Shown: positions 13,199 through 26,702 of the stretch, one piece after another
Layout of the letters: every line of letters begins with the position of its first letter
Position numbering within the stretch: position 1 is the first letter of the stretch
Origin: Setaria digitata
Taxonomy: Eukaryota; Nematoda; Chromadorea; Rhabditida; Setariidae
Assembly: GCA_003640385.1 (NCBI GenBank)
Contig: RCAB01000156.1
Span: forward strand, 1 to 64,000
Direction: 5' to 3'
DNA: 64,000 nt
The notes under the pieces: generated by a model
What the model was told of the DNA's origin: nothing
Databases searched by the model: none
The model's input: the letters and a program-made list of their open reading frames with translations, nothing else
Made by a program: the position numbers and the translations under genes

Positions 13199-16100
13199 TT
13201 TCTTCAAAAGAAGAGTATTCAAGAAATTTTAATTTCAAAGACAAATAATTGTTAATGCCATCTAGCAGTGCTACTCTGTTAAAGTAACTCACAATCTAAT
13301 TAATTTTAATCTAACAACGAACTCAACCACCACCAACCACACCACCCCAAACTTCTGTTGGTAACTAGCATCCGTCCATCCATCAAATACCAAAATTAAC
13401 ACTCCTATGAGCTTCTCTACTTCTCGGTAGTTCATTGAGAAGTGTACGTATATTTATTGCGTTGTGGAGTACGTTGGATGTTTCACGTTAGAAAACGTAG
13501 GAATTGTCTTTCAGAGGTTCTTTATATATGACATATCATTGCTGCAGGAAATATGTTCAACATTGCGAGGAATGTAGCAAATGCTTTCAGAGTAATATTT
13601 GAATTCTTTTAAACCTAGAATTCTAAAAGACCTTGTCGAAATTTTTCCGATCAAACTTTTTATTTCATGACTTGTAAAATGCCTTTACTGCCCAATTAAT
13701 GGCAAAGCAAATCGGTTTCAGGCTTTTTCGCTGAAATTTGATATCATTTTGTCTTGTCCCGTCTTATTCAATATTATTGTCTAAGCAAAGCATTCATAGC
13801 TGGTAGACATGAGAAATAGCTTTGCTTCCATTAACTTCGGTTCTTTGTATGGAAATACTTCACTGCAAGAAATTATTTGTTGGGGCTGATTCGCATTTCA
13901 AAATTTATAAAACTTTTAAATTATGGAGGAATTTTGAAATTCTAGTGAAATTTTCAATGCTAAATTTGCATAGCTTTAAAGATAATGCCTCTATGTTGAA
14001 CATGTAGTTGCTTCTTTCCAGTTAAAAAGTGATTTAAATGTAGCACTTTTTGGAATCAATCATTGAAAGTCGCACAATTTTTAAATCAAATCAAAGACCG
14101 ATGGAATGAGTATGTGTTTATAATTATTTTCTTGTAAATACAACATATGAAGTTACTAAACTTGTTGGATTACTTTTAAGAGATATTTTTTAGAACTGGT
14201 CAAATTCCATTTCATTTTTTTTAGATTGGTTCAGAAGACAAAGAAAAGAAAATTACTTACGTAAGAGTTTCAAGTTTTTCTCAAAAACCTTCATTTTAAT
14301 TGAAGTGGCATATGTGGTAATGTGTATAATCGGCTTTTTAAAATTGCCGTAAAGATTAGCAAATGAATTATGTGAGAAAGATGAGAAGTTCGCAATAAAT
14401 CTGTAATTGAAGCTTCTTTGGCTTTAAATCCGGATGGCACTATATGGATTCGACTAGTGAATTTGAAAAGTCGGATAGATACTGTCGAGTCAAATGGAAA
14501 ATTCGAAAAATTAAACTTCTGGTGTTGTTTTTTAAGTTTTTCGAATATCATTTAATTGAAATAAGGGCAGAATTCTTTGAAACCTAGCCTATAATTATTG
14601 TATTTGTTAAAGGGAAAAACTGAAATAGAAACGTATAAATTGTTCATTAAATGCTTCGAAACTTAGTAAATATGACATTTGATGATGTGCTCATTGCTAA
14701 GACTTTTGCGTGAAATTTTACTTTCAGTTTAGTTTAAAATTTTATTTTGCTTTTTGCTCGAATCATGTTCTGACCAGTTTTCTTTTCTCTTCTTACAAAT
14801 ATTAAGGAAAAAACAAAAAGTTGTTTGAAACAAATATATAAGGATCAAGAAATAAATTAGTGAAAAAAAAAGAGAAATGGAATATGGAGGTAAAAGTGCC
14901 CTCAATCCTTAATCCATTATTAATTCGAAATATAATTCATACTTTTTTTTCTCTTCTCTTTTCTTCTTTCTAATTCATTCACTTCATCCAATTAATGCAT
15001 TATTTTAGTTTTGTTTCAAGTCTTATTCTACGATTTCTTTCTTTTTTTTGGCATATGTTTCAAGCTTCACGATCTTTTCTTTAACATTACATTTATTTTT
15101 TTTTTTTTCGTTTTAATATTGGAAAGTTATTCTGACAATGCTAATCCAACGTATGGATAGACAGACTACTGTAATGAAATAAAAAATTGTCGGTGTCGGC
15201 TTTATATTTCTCATCAAAAAGGGCTTCATTTTCGCACATTTTATTCAGTCAAAAAATATATTTTAACTGAAATAAAAATGGTGGCAGCTTTTCAATAAAG
15301 CATTTTTCTATCCTTTTTTTTTTTCTTGCGAGAGAGTTCGACAATTTCTTCTCCTTTTTGTTTCTCTTTTCTTTTTCTATCGAGAAAAAGAAAGAAAAAG
15401 CAAATGTAATGAAAAATTGTCGTTTTGGAAGTGTATGACTGCCAAAATGTAAGACAAAATTTTATTTTTACTACAGCAAATAATATAAATATACGTATTA
15501 TTAATGTAAGTTCAAAAGAAAAAAAAAAACGCAAAACGCAAAAGTACGGGGGAAAAAAACAAATTGTAAAACAAAAAAGGAATGGCAACGAAGTTATTGT
15601 TTCTTTTTTTTTTTTTTTTGGTTTAATTGACAAATTCCCATGCAAAATCCATACAACACAATTAAATTAATTAGCAACAAAAAGTAAATAGTTATCAATA
15701 AATAATGGCATTTCACTTCGCTGTACATTGTTTGCTTTTTCAAATTTTATTTAAAATTTTCCATCTTGTTTGTGCTTCTCAAAATTAAAAAGTTGCTAGG
15801 TTTCTTGCTGCATTACACACTTTTTTTGATACAGAAATATTTATGCTAAAGTAGTAATTTGCTATTTGCGCTGAGAAATTTTCGGGCAAATAAAGAAATT
15901 TCGTTTATTTTGTTGATTGAAATATTCTAAAAGTACTAAACTGTTATCAAAAGACTGGTAAATAAGCCAAAGAAATAATGTAATTTAACCACTACTTTAA
16001 ATTGTGACAATTTAGAGAGTAGCACTAAACTTTGACCAAAATTTTGTTATTTTTGAAATATTTTTTGGGACTATTTTACTATTCAGATAGAAAATGCTGT

Positions 16101-17409
16101 ATTTTCTTGAAAATATGATAAAAAATAGAATGGAAAAAAAGTAGAAACAAGAAGAACGAAAGAGCAAGAAAATAAAAAAATGTGCTTATGCAAAAAAGAT
16201 AACCGGAAGACTAGTTTGCTTACTGATCCCAAGGTTGATTTCTGGTTTTGAACCACTCAAATTCTGCATTAAACTACTGGGACAGACTGTTAGTAGGATG
16301 AACAAAAATAATGAATCATTAAAAAAAAAAAAGAATCTCTGTATTTTTCTGCTCAGTTCAAATCCAGAAAAAAAAAAAGCATATTTCAACTATTATATGC
16401 AAAAATTGGTCACAATTACAAAATAGGGAAGCAATGTTAATGTAATTTAATTAGTTGGTGGACAAAAAAAGAAAATGGTTTTAATATTTCATTGGAAAAT
16501 ATTATTATAACTGCAAAATGAGTTTGTTAGAAAGTTTGGGCAAAATTAATCAGTAATTACAAAAAAAAAAAAGAAGTGGTAAAAATTCATAAAATGACAG
16601 CGAAAAACAGCAAATTACAGTATCGCTATCGTATATACAAAAAAAAAAAAATTAAGAAATGCTGTTGAATCAAAAGGAAAAAAAAAAAAGGAAGAAAAAG
16701 AACAAAGTAGGCTTAAGCAATAAAAATTTTTGCAATTTTTTTTTAAATTTTAAAATAGAATAAAAAGCTTTTTAGGAAAAAAAAAACTTTGCATATATTC
16801 CTCCTGCTATGCAATATAAAACATCAACGGATACGTAAGCTAACAATGAGCTATCCATTGGAAAAAGTATTATATAATGCGAATAAGCCGATAATTATCG
16901 GTGATTATCTTTTTATAATAGGTTAATGACTGATTTTTTTTTTTAAAGTTGGAGGAAATTTTTGAGAAGTTTTATAATTAATAAATTTCGTTGCATTAGG
17001 ATTTCGAAAAATTCTTTGAAATCATAAAATATTTAATATTTCTTTGAAATTATTGCTAATTACGCTGGCAAAGTTTTTTCTGCGCATAATAATATTGTAT
17101 TATGAGAAACACTGGACACAGTGTATCATTTTTATGTTTATGCATTGTTAATAATTTTCAATTTGAAAAAAAAAAAAGGAAAAAGAAAAAACTATAGTAT
17201 TTATTTTACAAGGAATAATTTTTCATTAAAGGAAAAACAACTTCAAAGCTAAAACGGAAAAAAGATTTTTCTTTTTTAAATAAAATTTAAAAGAATAAAA
17301 AAAAATTAAAAGAATAAGAATGAATATATTTACATATACTTGTATTTATATAGACATGATAATTGAATAAATAAATACATATATTGCCATTGGTCATAGT
17401 TTTATTTAC
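13199..17409. other. Intergenic region, no gene seen
   Basis: Sits between the importin 5' end and the 3' end of the DM-domain gene, both minus strand. It is AT-rich with many A and T runs (for example around 15310, 15600, 16320-16700). The open frames present are lysine/phenylalanine-rich shadows of homopolymers. The stretch next to 13198 should hold the importin promoter, but no specific element was recognised. Confidence 0.6.
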
Positions 17410-18644
17410 TTATTTTGTAGTACTGTTGCTATTATCATTGTTATCACTATAGCTATTACCATTACTACCATTGTTACCATTATTATTATTATTACTGCTA
17501 TCATTGTTATTATTGCTGTTATCATTATTGTCCTTACTACTATTACCATCATTACTGTTATTATTATTATTGTTATTATTATTATTACTATTATGATTGT
17601 TATCACCACTGTAACAATGGTTATTATTGTGTGGGCATGCAGCGAGAATAGCTGAAAAAGTAGATGGTTGAAGGGTAGCACTTGGATCGATGAAGGTTAG
17701 AATTTGCTGATAGGCCAGGGCCTGTTGAGCACATTTCAAGCAACCACTGAATAATGTGCCATGGTGCTCGGAAAAGCCTAGAAGTGAGAGGGAATGTTAA
17801 AATAGCTACGATACTTTTAAATTTTTCAATTTTTTAAAATAAATTCATTGTCTCTTCAAATATTTCGAACATAACAATAAATAAAAACTTTATAACAATA
17901 AGTATTTCTTTGGCAAAAATATATTTGAAGTAAGAATTGTTTCTTTTTTTTTTTTTTTGACAATAAATCACTTTGTTGATTTCACGAATAAATAATAAAA
18001 CATGCATGATTCAAGCAATTTGAGCTTTATTTAAATTCAAAAATTTAGGAAAAAAATTTCGTTGAGAAATTACTTGTATTATTTCGCAAATTGTCACTAT
18101 CACTTATTACATCCAAATTTTTTTGCTTTTTTTGTCGTCTTCTTAATTTGATCTAAAATATTATATTAAGTAAAGAACTTCAAAGATGTAAAAAGAAATG
18201 CAATGTGCTATTGGTTCAAAAAAAAACTGTTAAATTTGAAGAGGAAAAAAATGTTGCCTGATCAGCCATAAGTTTTTGTCGTTCCTGAACAACCTGACAC
18301 TTAGCGCATGGACAGTCTCGAAATGGACAACAGCGCTTGTGTCCTTTAAGTCGAGCTAACACTGAATGTTGTGCACAGCGCTGACAATTTGGCCGCCTTT
18401 CTGCAAATTAATCTGTCACTGATTTCTTACACAGTGTTTTCACTGAACTGAATTTTGTCTGAAACTGAATAGAACTACTTGGAACATCATTTGCTAACCT
18501 TTCCCCTTCATAGCGGGTGGTGATATAGCCTGTTCTGGAGTCGGAGAAAATACACTCATATCCGGTAAAAGAGGAACAGCTGCCGTTGCTGACATGCTAC
18601 TGTTCATTGTTGGATGTGATATTAATGATGATGATGATGATGAC

Positions 18645-18710
<66 letters not shown>

Positions 18711-19235
18711 GATGATGATAGCGATGATGATGATGGTGATAAAGTAGATGAAGATGATGATGCTGGTAGTGTAGGTGGTGGTGGCGGTGGTAATGATGAC
18801 GGCAGTGGTGGCGAAATACTTTCAATTTGTAATAATCGAGAATTCAGCTCCCGTCGTTTGTCTACCATCTGAATTAGATTTTAGCAGAAGATCACTTTTT
18901 ATCACCAACAAATAGAGTGATAAATGATAAAAAATAATTTCACTACCAGCAGTTTGTAATAGTGATTATGCGACCGTTAAACTTTTATCATAAATTCTCA
19001 TCAACCTAGTCACGAAATGGAAATAATTTTTTCTGCTTAATTTGATCAATCTTATTGTTTGTTTATTTTTGTCTCGTCCATTACCTACCTGACAATCAGT
19101 ACAGATGCAAAATCTGTAAATGCATTCTGATTTATGATTTTTCCGTTTTACTTCCATCCCGTGATTTAAGCATCGTTGGCAATAGTATACACGTTTCTCG
19201 CCGAATAATTCAGGCAGAATTTCTTCAATGTTCAT
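17410..19235 (-). CDS. Transcription factor with two DM domains (MAB-3/DMD-3-like)
   Basis: Doublesex/MAB-3 class DNA-binding protein; in nematodes the double-DM proteins act in sexual differentiation. Exons (minus): 19235-19089, 18868-18499, 18400-18258, 18152-18074, 17777-17410; 1107 nt, 368 residues, all phases consistent. DM domain 1 (about residues 20-62) reads CQRCLNHG...KNHKSEC...FCICTDC. DM domain 2 (from about residue 175) reads CQRCAQHS...LKGHKRCC...DCPCAKC and ends QERQKLMADQ then IKLRRRQKKQK. All zinc-binding Cys/His are present. Between the domains is a Pro-rich and roughly 30-residue Ser tract encoded by a GAT/ATC repeat. The C-terminus is very Asn-rich. The start was chosen because a TTTACTTCAG acceptor lies just upstream of ATG 19235, as for a trans-spliced first exon; ATG 19253 is the alternative. 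The intron after 18258 appears to use a GC donor. MAB-3 and DMD-3 both carry two DM domains, so the symbol is left open. Confidence 0.92.
17411..17635. repeat. Imperfect trinucleotide tract coding Asn-rich tail
   Basis: ATT/GTT/ATC-type triplets on the + strand read as AAT/AAC on the coding strand, giving an Asn-dominated tail with Ser, Asp and Gly in the DM protein. It stays in frame up to the stop at 17410-17412. Length variation between isolates is expected for such a tract. Confidence 0.85.
18624..18765. repeat. GAT/ATC microsatellite coding poly-Ser
   Basis: A run of GAT triplets with a few substitutions. Read on the minus strand in the DM gene frame it encodes a Ser homopolymer followed by Ser/Pro sequence. 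The poly-Asp (+ strand) and poly-His readings of the same tract are shadows. Confidence 0.95.
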
Positions 19236-20279
19236 CTGATCTGAAGTAAACATATAATATTTGGCATGAATCGTTATTTTATAAATTAATCGTTACATTT
19301 ACAAATCGTTGTTTTATTGATAAATTATTATTTTACAATTAAATCGTTAATTGTTGCTGCAAATTTTAAATATATTAAAGTTTGCCATCGAAAATTTCAT
19401 TTTGGTCACATATAATTGCCCTAAAATTTGTAAAATCATTTCGGATAACGAAATAAACTGTAAATAATGAAGAAAGAAATTAATTATTAGCAAAAAATAG
19501 CTCAATAATTTCTGCCAATAATTAAATTGATATAACTGGAAGCATCAGTGTTTGATTTTTGTTTTTCTTATGAGCAACAGTAAGAATATTTAAATTGAGT
19601 AAATTATGTAAACATAAGAATCAACCACAAAAAAATTGTGTGCCAAACTTTCTTGTTTTTGTTTAATTAAATTTTATATCATAATTAAAAAATTTTCTTG
19701 TGTTCTACAATTAAAAAAAAAAGAAGGCCGTTAAAACGTTGAACAGGAAAGTTGAATGGAATATTTCTGGAAAGTTCCTGAGAAATGGAAAAAAGTTTGA
19801 GGGGCGAATTTAACGATATATAAAGAGTGTTCAATTCTTTTACACAAAAAAAAAAAAAATTGTTCCAGGTTTATTTCATTTAAAATTTATAACACTGACC
19901 GGAAAATCCATGTGAAAAAGTTATTTAATTTCAACTAAATATAACGATTAATTAAATTTTAAGCTAGTATCATTTGTAGTTCAAAATTAAAAGCGACAAC
20001 AATTTTATGTGAGATTCAAATTTCATACATATTCAATTCAAATAGAATAAAATTTTTAAATAAAAAATGACAGATATATGTTTGTGAAGAAATTATGGAG
20101 AAAAAAAATCCATTGTTGAACAAGAAAGAAAAACAAAATAAATATTTTATTGATTTGATAAAAATAGTTAGTCATCTTGATTTATCAAGAAAGCCCTCTC
20201 TTTCATATTTGATATAACAATTACATATCCTACAAATTATTTGATCTCTATGCAGCGAAATAATATGATCATCTGTACT

Positions 20280-20790
20280 TGTGCACATTATGTAAGCTCT
20301 AATAATCATGATTAACGTCGCTGTAATGATCATGATTATATATAGAGAAAGTGAGATGCAGTTGTGATGGTGCGTGTGTGATAGATACCATAATAATCAT
20401 CATTATGTATAATAATTAACCTAAAACTATGAGTATAGCTATTTGTGTTTGTGACAATCATAATAACCGTGGTACTGACAATTGTGAGTATGGCAGCTAG
20501 CATGTAATCATGAATATCTATGATCATACATTTATCACTATAATAATCATGACTGTTTACGGTAACTAACCTAAAACTGTGATTATATTTATTTATCGTG
20601 ATAATCAAAATACATGTGATAGGTGACAATTAATCATGGATATATATATGTTTACCACTATAATAATCAGGACTATAATAACACAAAACCATGAGTATTT
20701 ATTTGTGTAAAATTATAATTATATATGATAACTGGAATGTAATCGTGGTTATTCGTATAATTGTCCCTATAACAATCATGATTGCAAAAA
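20280..20790. repeat. Degenerate repeat field
   Basis: Two motifs recur with changes: an ATAATAATCATGA-type motif (near 20300, 20390, 20540, 20662, 20770) and an ACCTAAAACTRTGA-type motif followed by TATTTRTG (near 20418, 20571, 20684). Spacing is roughly 110-160 bases and copies are diverged, suggesting an old tandem array or a decayed mobile element. Confidence 0.6.
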
Positions 20791-20909
20791 TTGCAAGTTA
20801 ACTGATCGCAATAATATCTATGGTAAAGAAGCATTCAGTAAAGCATACTATGTTAGAAATAAGCATTGAAATATAAATTCATATTGCACATGCTACAATT
20901 GAAAGTGAA

Positions 20910-21085
20910 ATCTTCTCTCTCCCTCCTCTCTCCTTTTCTCTGTCTCTCTCTCTCTTTTAAACGACTAATTGCCATGTAAGGATAAAGCAGTCTTAGAGCA
21001 GATTGTATAAAGTAATCCATCCAGTTCTTCGTCTTAAAGAACAGAGAAAGAGAGAGAGGGAGAGAGAAAGAAGGAGAGAAAGAAT
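20910..21085. repeat. CT tract and GA tract in inverted arrangement
   Basis: A pyrimidine CT-rich tract (about 20912-20959) is followed, after roughly 85 bases, by a purine GA-rich tract (about 21041-21085). The two are largely complementary, so the transcript could fold back. Confidence 0.6.
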
Positions 21086-24000
21086 TGTTACAGTAATCAC
21101 AACTTGATATTGGATATGTTGCCATGACGGTGGGAAGCACACGGATGTAATAAGGTTTAACCTTTCTATTTATTGGCTTTTCTCTTTATCTATCAATTTT
21201 ACGACTTAGCCTGTTATCGAAGCATGCCGAAAAGTAAAACAGTATGATAACTTTCTCTGTTGTTCAATTTTTTTTTTCATTCTTTTTCATTATTAAGTAA
21301 TCGTTGTATTTTTTACTGATTATTTTTTCTTTCAACCATATTGCATGGATAATAACAATAATAATAATAATTAATTAGCTGACTAGTAAATAATAATAAT
21401 TTTTAGAAAGAAGGAATAGTAATTAATCATATGATTCAAAATGTTAGAATCGAAAGAATGATCTTCTAACTACTGAATAATAGAAAAGATGCACAAAGCT
21501 CAAAGGAACGGAAAGGGTGCGAAAAAAAGTTATCAAAATCAGCTAGTAATATAGAAATTATCTTATATTTGAAAAAAAAAAAAAGAAAGAATAAAAATTG
21601 AAAAAAAGAGAGAGACAAGAGAAGAAATTGCCTTCTCCATATTCTTCCTCTTAATGGCTATAAAATTAAGCTATTTATTTTGAAATAAAAATAAAAAGGA
21701 AACGAAAAGAAAAGCAATGTTTCCACATAATTGCACTATCTATATCTGTACGTATATATATATATATATATTCATCGCACAGTGTACATTTTTTCGGGTA
21801 TCACAATTCCGATTAACCGGAAAGGAAGCATAAAAAGGCATATATGATTTCCGGAACTGTTCAAATCTTCTCTCTCTCTCTCTCTCCATCTTTCACAATT
21901 CCTTCCTTTCTTCCCTTTCTTCTCTCTCCCTTTCTCTCCCTTTTCCTCATTTGGATGAAAAAAACAATAAAATTTCAGAAAAATTAGAAAATTTTGAAAA
22001 TTTACGTTTAAAACCTTTGCGAGGCAATATATTTTTCTCTTCCTAAATTTGCTTTGAATTGGTCAATTGGAAAAGTATAAACTCTCATCCGGAAGGAAGA
22101 AAAATGAGAAGTAATTTAAAATGATTTCGGAAAAGGATTACATGGATTCATGATTTTATGAGAATCATTCAGATTGGAAAAGCTAAACGTTTTATTCAAA
22201 AATTATTATTTTTTTTAACAATTTAAATTCCTAAGATTTTGACTGCGATTTTAATGCTAAAAATATGTTAAAAATTGGTCTTTTTTATCGATATGATTTT
22301 TTATCCTTCTTATTTTTAAAAATGAATTAATTGACTGAATTACCGTATTTTAACTATAAGAAAACTAAATTTGAAGCAGCAGCTGTTGAATAATTAAGGT
22401 ACTGATTATGGTATGAGGATGTATACTGTATCATATATTCTACTGCATCCATTAAAATTAAACAAATTATTCTTACTATCTATATTAGACAACTTAATTC
22501 ATGCAAATTTTGAATATGCACTGTTTGTTTTTGAAATTTGTTGAGAATTAAAGAAATTTCTTTTCACTAAAACATTATCAAGCTATTGAGACCCATGAAA
22601 AATATATAATTTTCAAAGAATTATTATTTCAGTTGAAATTTGATGAATTTTTTAATAAATAAGCGCATAAATAGGCATATGCTAAAAGTTGGAAATTTTA
22701 TGAAACAGATCATGGAAAATTATCCAAAGCTTTGAGATTTGTTAGAATTAAATGATGAGTTTCTTTTTGTTAACTATTTAATAAGGAAAAACTAATTACA
22801 CAATAAAAAAAGAGAAAGGAAAAATTGTTTTCAATGACTCATTTTTAAGAGCAAGTATAATTCAAATTTTCGAGAAATTTTATAGGAGAAAATTAACCTT
22901 TCTATATCAAACATCATTTCAAAGTTTTCAATAAGAGAATTTTTGTCAAATCAGGTTCATTTTTTTATAGATCGTGGTCATTTTCTTGCTTGAATTTTCG
23001 CAACCTCAGCTAATATTTATTTGTGATATTCAATTATTTGATGCTTTAACTACGGCAGTGCAAAAGTATATTTAAAGCGTTGTTTTCTTGTCGATTTATC
23101 ATAAAGATAATTGTTTACCGGAATTCGATTAACTGAATAGAAAAAAAATGAAAGAATGGGCAAATTTTGTGCTTGAAATAATAGAATTCCTACAAATATC
23201 ATCTGAAGAATAAAATATTACGGAAATTTTTAAAGCATTTTCAGCATAAATTTGGAAAACTTGTCTATTTTTAGCCATGATTGAAAAGGTTAGTTGTTTT
23301 CTTTTTGCGCTTTTCAGTATTACAACTGCGAGAGCAACCTTAAATGATATTGCAACTCAATCAGCAGCAAATTTTATGGATACTGTAGATTACTGTATGT
23401 AGCTAGGGCAGCAGACTTAGTGGTTCTGCAAGATGAAATCATTTGCAAGCATCACCGATTGAATGATGCTTGAAACTTTGTAATTTAGTGCTTAAAAACT
23501 TGTAGTTTTGTTAATTCTAATTCTAAAACTTTTTTGGAAAAAAATTGAATCGGAAGGTAATAAAATTATTTCATGCTATAGCATTAAATAAATTTTATAA
23601 ATTCTTACAAATGCATTAATCGTCTCCAATTATTTAAAAGAAATAAGCCGCGAAGACGATGAAATAAACACTTGTTTGTACTATTTTAGATTCAATACTA
23701 CAACTCTTAGCAGACATATTATAAGTAAATTAAATTTATTATTAACCACTAAATTGTGGTAGGCGAAAATAATAGAATTTAGCAATTTCACCTTCTTTTT
23801 TCAACAATTTGAAAAATAGCTTTATTTAAAATACAAGTCGAATGCAAATATTTCATCTCCTAAATTCTAAACATGATAAATTTATCATATGCATTATCAA
23901 ATTTTATCACTATCCAAAAAAAAAAGATCTACTTGACCGAATAAACGAAAAGACAACTAGCCTGGAAATTAATTATCATTAAGGCTTTTAAGGTTTTATT

Positions 24001-26702
24001 TATGACTGTCCAAATTAGCCATTTAAAAAAGGAATGAAAAAAAAAAGCTTTTTTTGCCTTTTTGGGAAGTATAATAATGAGCAATTGGCATTGATAAATA
24101 TATATGGTCTAAAAATTATTTTAGATAATTTTAAAAATGAACAAATGAAATTTGGTGAGAATTTAATATTTAGCTTGTTGAACTTATTGAACATCAGTAG
24201 AAGACGAAATTATCGCATATTTTGAGCATTCATTATCTATTAGGGTATTTCGTTACAAACTGCTAAAGCATTGGTCCTCTGAAATAAAACTAAACTATTG
24301 CTTTCTCACATTCAAAAGGATCTGAAATATTAAAGCAATAAATTGGTACTATTATTTCTAGCAAATTTCAAGCCTCAAAAATGAAACCACCTGCTAATAA
24401 GAATATTTTACGACAAGATAGCACAAATATCATTCGGACGAAAAGCCTTTCTGGACTGCTTTGCTTTTGAATACATTAAAAAATCAGACTTCACTGATCT
24501 TCAAGAAAATACCAATTGATATAAGCACGGAATAATTTCGACTAATAACTTAATTAGAGTAAATCGGTGCCCCCATATGATTTTATCAATTCCAGTTTAA
24601 CACTGCGTCTAGTAGTATTCGCCCGAAATCTTCAGAACATATATTATGTTTATATTTCAATATCGCCTAATTAATATCATTTAATTACATCACGAAGATG
24701 TGTCAAGGTTAAACTTTTAGGAAATTATTATTTATTTTATCAAAAGAAAAACTGAGGCTAAGAAAGGCAGAATTTTGAAATTTCATTTATTTAATGAAAA
24801 TTTTGATGATATTGTCAAACAAATTCAGTGTAAGTGAAATTAAAGAAAAAAAAAGAAGAAGAAGCAATTTTATTATAGCAAAAAAAAAAAGAAAGCAAAA
24901 AATTTTTGATTTAAAAAATGGATAAATTAAATTCGAAGAAAAAAAAACGAAAGGAATAATTAAAAATAAGTATGTGAAATTATAAATGAAAAGAAATGAG
25001 AAAAATGAAAAAATTGATACGGTAAATGGAATGAGTGAATTTTTTTTTTTTTTTTTTTTTTCTCGAGCCAATAATCAAATCTTTCAAGCAATAGAAATGG
25101 AACATTGAAATAAAATACACACACACACATCGATATGAGAAGCATTTCTTTTTTAGCTAATTTATGTACAAAAAAAAGAAAAGAAAAAAAAAACGAAGAA
25201 TGAATTTTTAGTGGTTGAAAGGGAAGCTAGAAGGAAGACAAGATTGATTTCCATTATTACTATTATTTCCTATCAGATCATCAATACTGGGCTAGCAACT
25301 AGCATGATCATAGCAGCCTTTTAAATCAATCCTTTTAAATTAAAATTCTCCACAAAAAAAAGAAAGTTAAATTTCCTTTTCACTCCAAATTGCTTTTTTT
25401 TTTTTTGTTTTGTTGTCTTTTTTTTCTTTTTCATTGTGGGGATTAAAAATGTGCTTGTTTAAAGTTTGCTTTTTGTTTTCTTTTTAATTCAAAAAAAAAA
25501 AAAAAAAAAAAAATGGATTTGAGAAATTAAAATTTGGAATCTTTTTTGCAACTAAATTTATTGTTTTTGCGATGAAAATAATTGATTTTTTTTAGCGATA
25601 ATAATTTTGACAATTTCAAGAATAAATTTTTTAATTTTCCGGAAGAAGCACGAAAAAAAGAACACGATGAATTCAAGCGAAACGACGATGGAATTGAAAT
25701 TTAAAAATTCCGAAAGAAAGGCCCAAAATTTTTAAATTTCGAAGTACTTTAAGAATTTATAATGAGCTAAGAACAAAACATTGTTTCTATCAAACTTTTG
25801 CATAAGAATTTCATTGACTTATTATATGAACATGTTAAGAAAACAGAACGAAAATTTGAAATCCTCAAATGAATTTTTTTTTTTTTTGTTGAAACTTTTT
25901 TGATAATACTTTCTTTCGACCAAATAATACGCTAATAATGCTTTAATTTTATGCTAAGCAGAGGATTTTAATCAATTCTATAATGATGTTGAGTTTTACA
26001 AATCCAAACTCTAAATTTAAAACTGAAATTTAATTTCAACACTGTGAGAAGTAATTTTCAATTTTTGATCGCAAATGCTGCTCGTCATTGGAAATCATTT
26101 AGCGAGAATTATGTTTTGAGAAATTTTTACACTTTCTAAACTTTCTTACCTCAAATCAACTTTATTGAAATATAGAAATATATGGCGAAATATCATCTAT
26201 AAGTAAAACAATGAGTCTAACCTTAAAAGAAGAAGAAGAAAAAAAAAGAAGAAGAATTATTATTCAAATTAAGCAAACAATAAAACTAAATGACTGTAAA
26301 ACAAAGAACATCTGGGTAAAGAGATCGAATTGGCATTAGTAATGGTTCTTTCGATTCGGAAAAAAAATGAGAAAAGAAAAAAATTTTTTTTTCAACAATG
26401 ACAATTTAACGATAAAAAAAAAAAAAAAAAAAAAAGATGAATTTTCAACGACCACACGCATACTTAGGCGTACGTCACAGCTCGGCGTGGATTGCATAAA
26501 GATGTTCAAATGAAAAAAGAAAAACTGAAATTAACTGCTTGGACAATTAATTCTCTTTCTCTTCTATTTTTCTTCCTTCTCTTTTCTTTTCTTTTTTTTT
26601 GTTTCGAAAAGCAAAATAATTTCCATTCTACTCCTTTTTATGGATATCATCTGCTTATGGAGGAATATATCTGTTGAAAAAAAAAAAAAAAAAACATTTT
26701 AT

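Noticed and set aside
15292..15645. 117-codon frame on the - strand rich in Lys and Phe
   Set aside because: Built from A/T homopolymers; no splice context or family match.
17406..17681. Ile/Thr/Val-rich frame on the - strand
   Set aside because: Out-of-frame reading of the Asn-rich DM gene tail.
18594..18872. Poly-Asp open frame on the + strand (and poly-His on the - strand)
   Set aside because: Same GAT repeat that codes poly-Ser in the DM gene; no conserved sequence in these frames.
24787..25145. Phe/Lys-rich frames near the 25-kb poly-T run
   Set aside because: Pure homopolymer artefacts.
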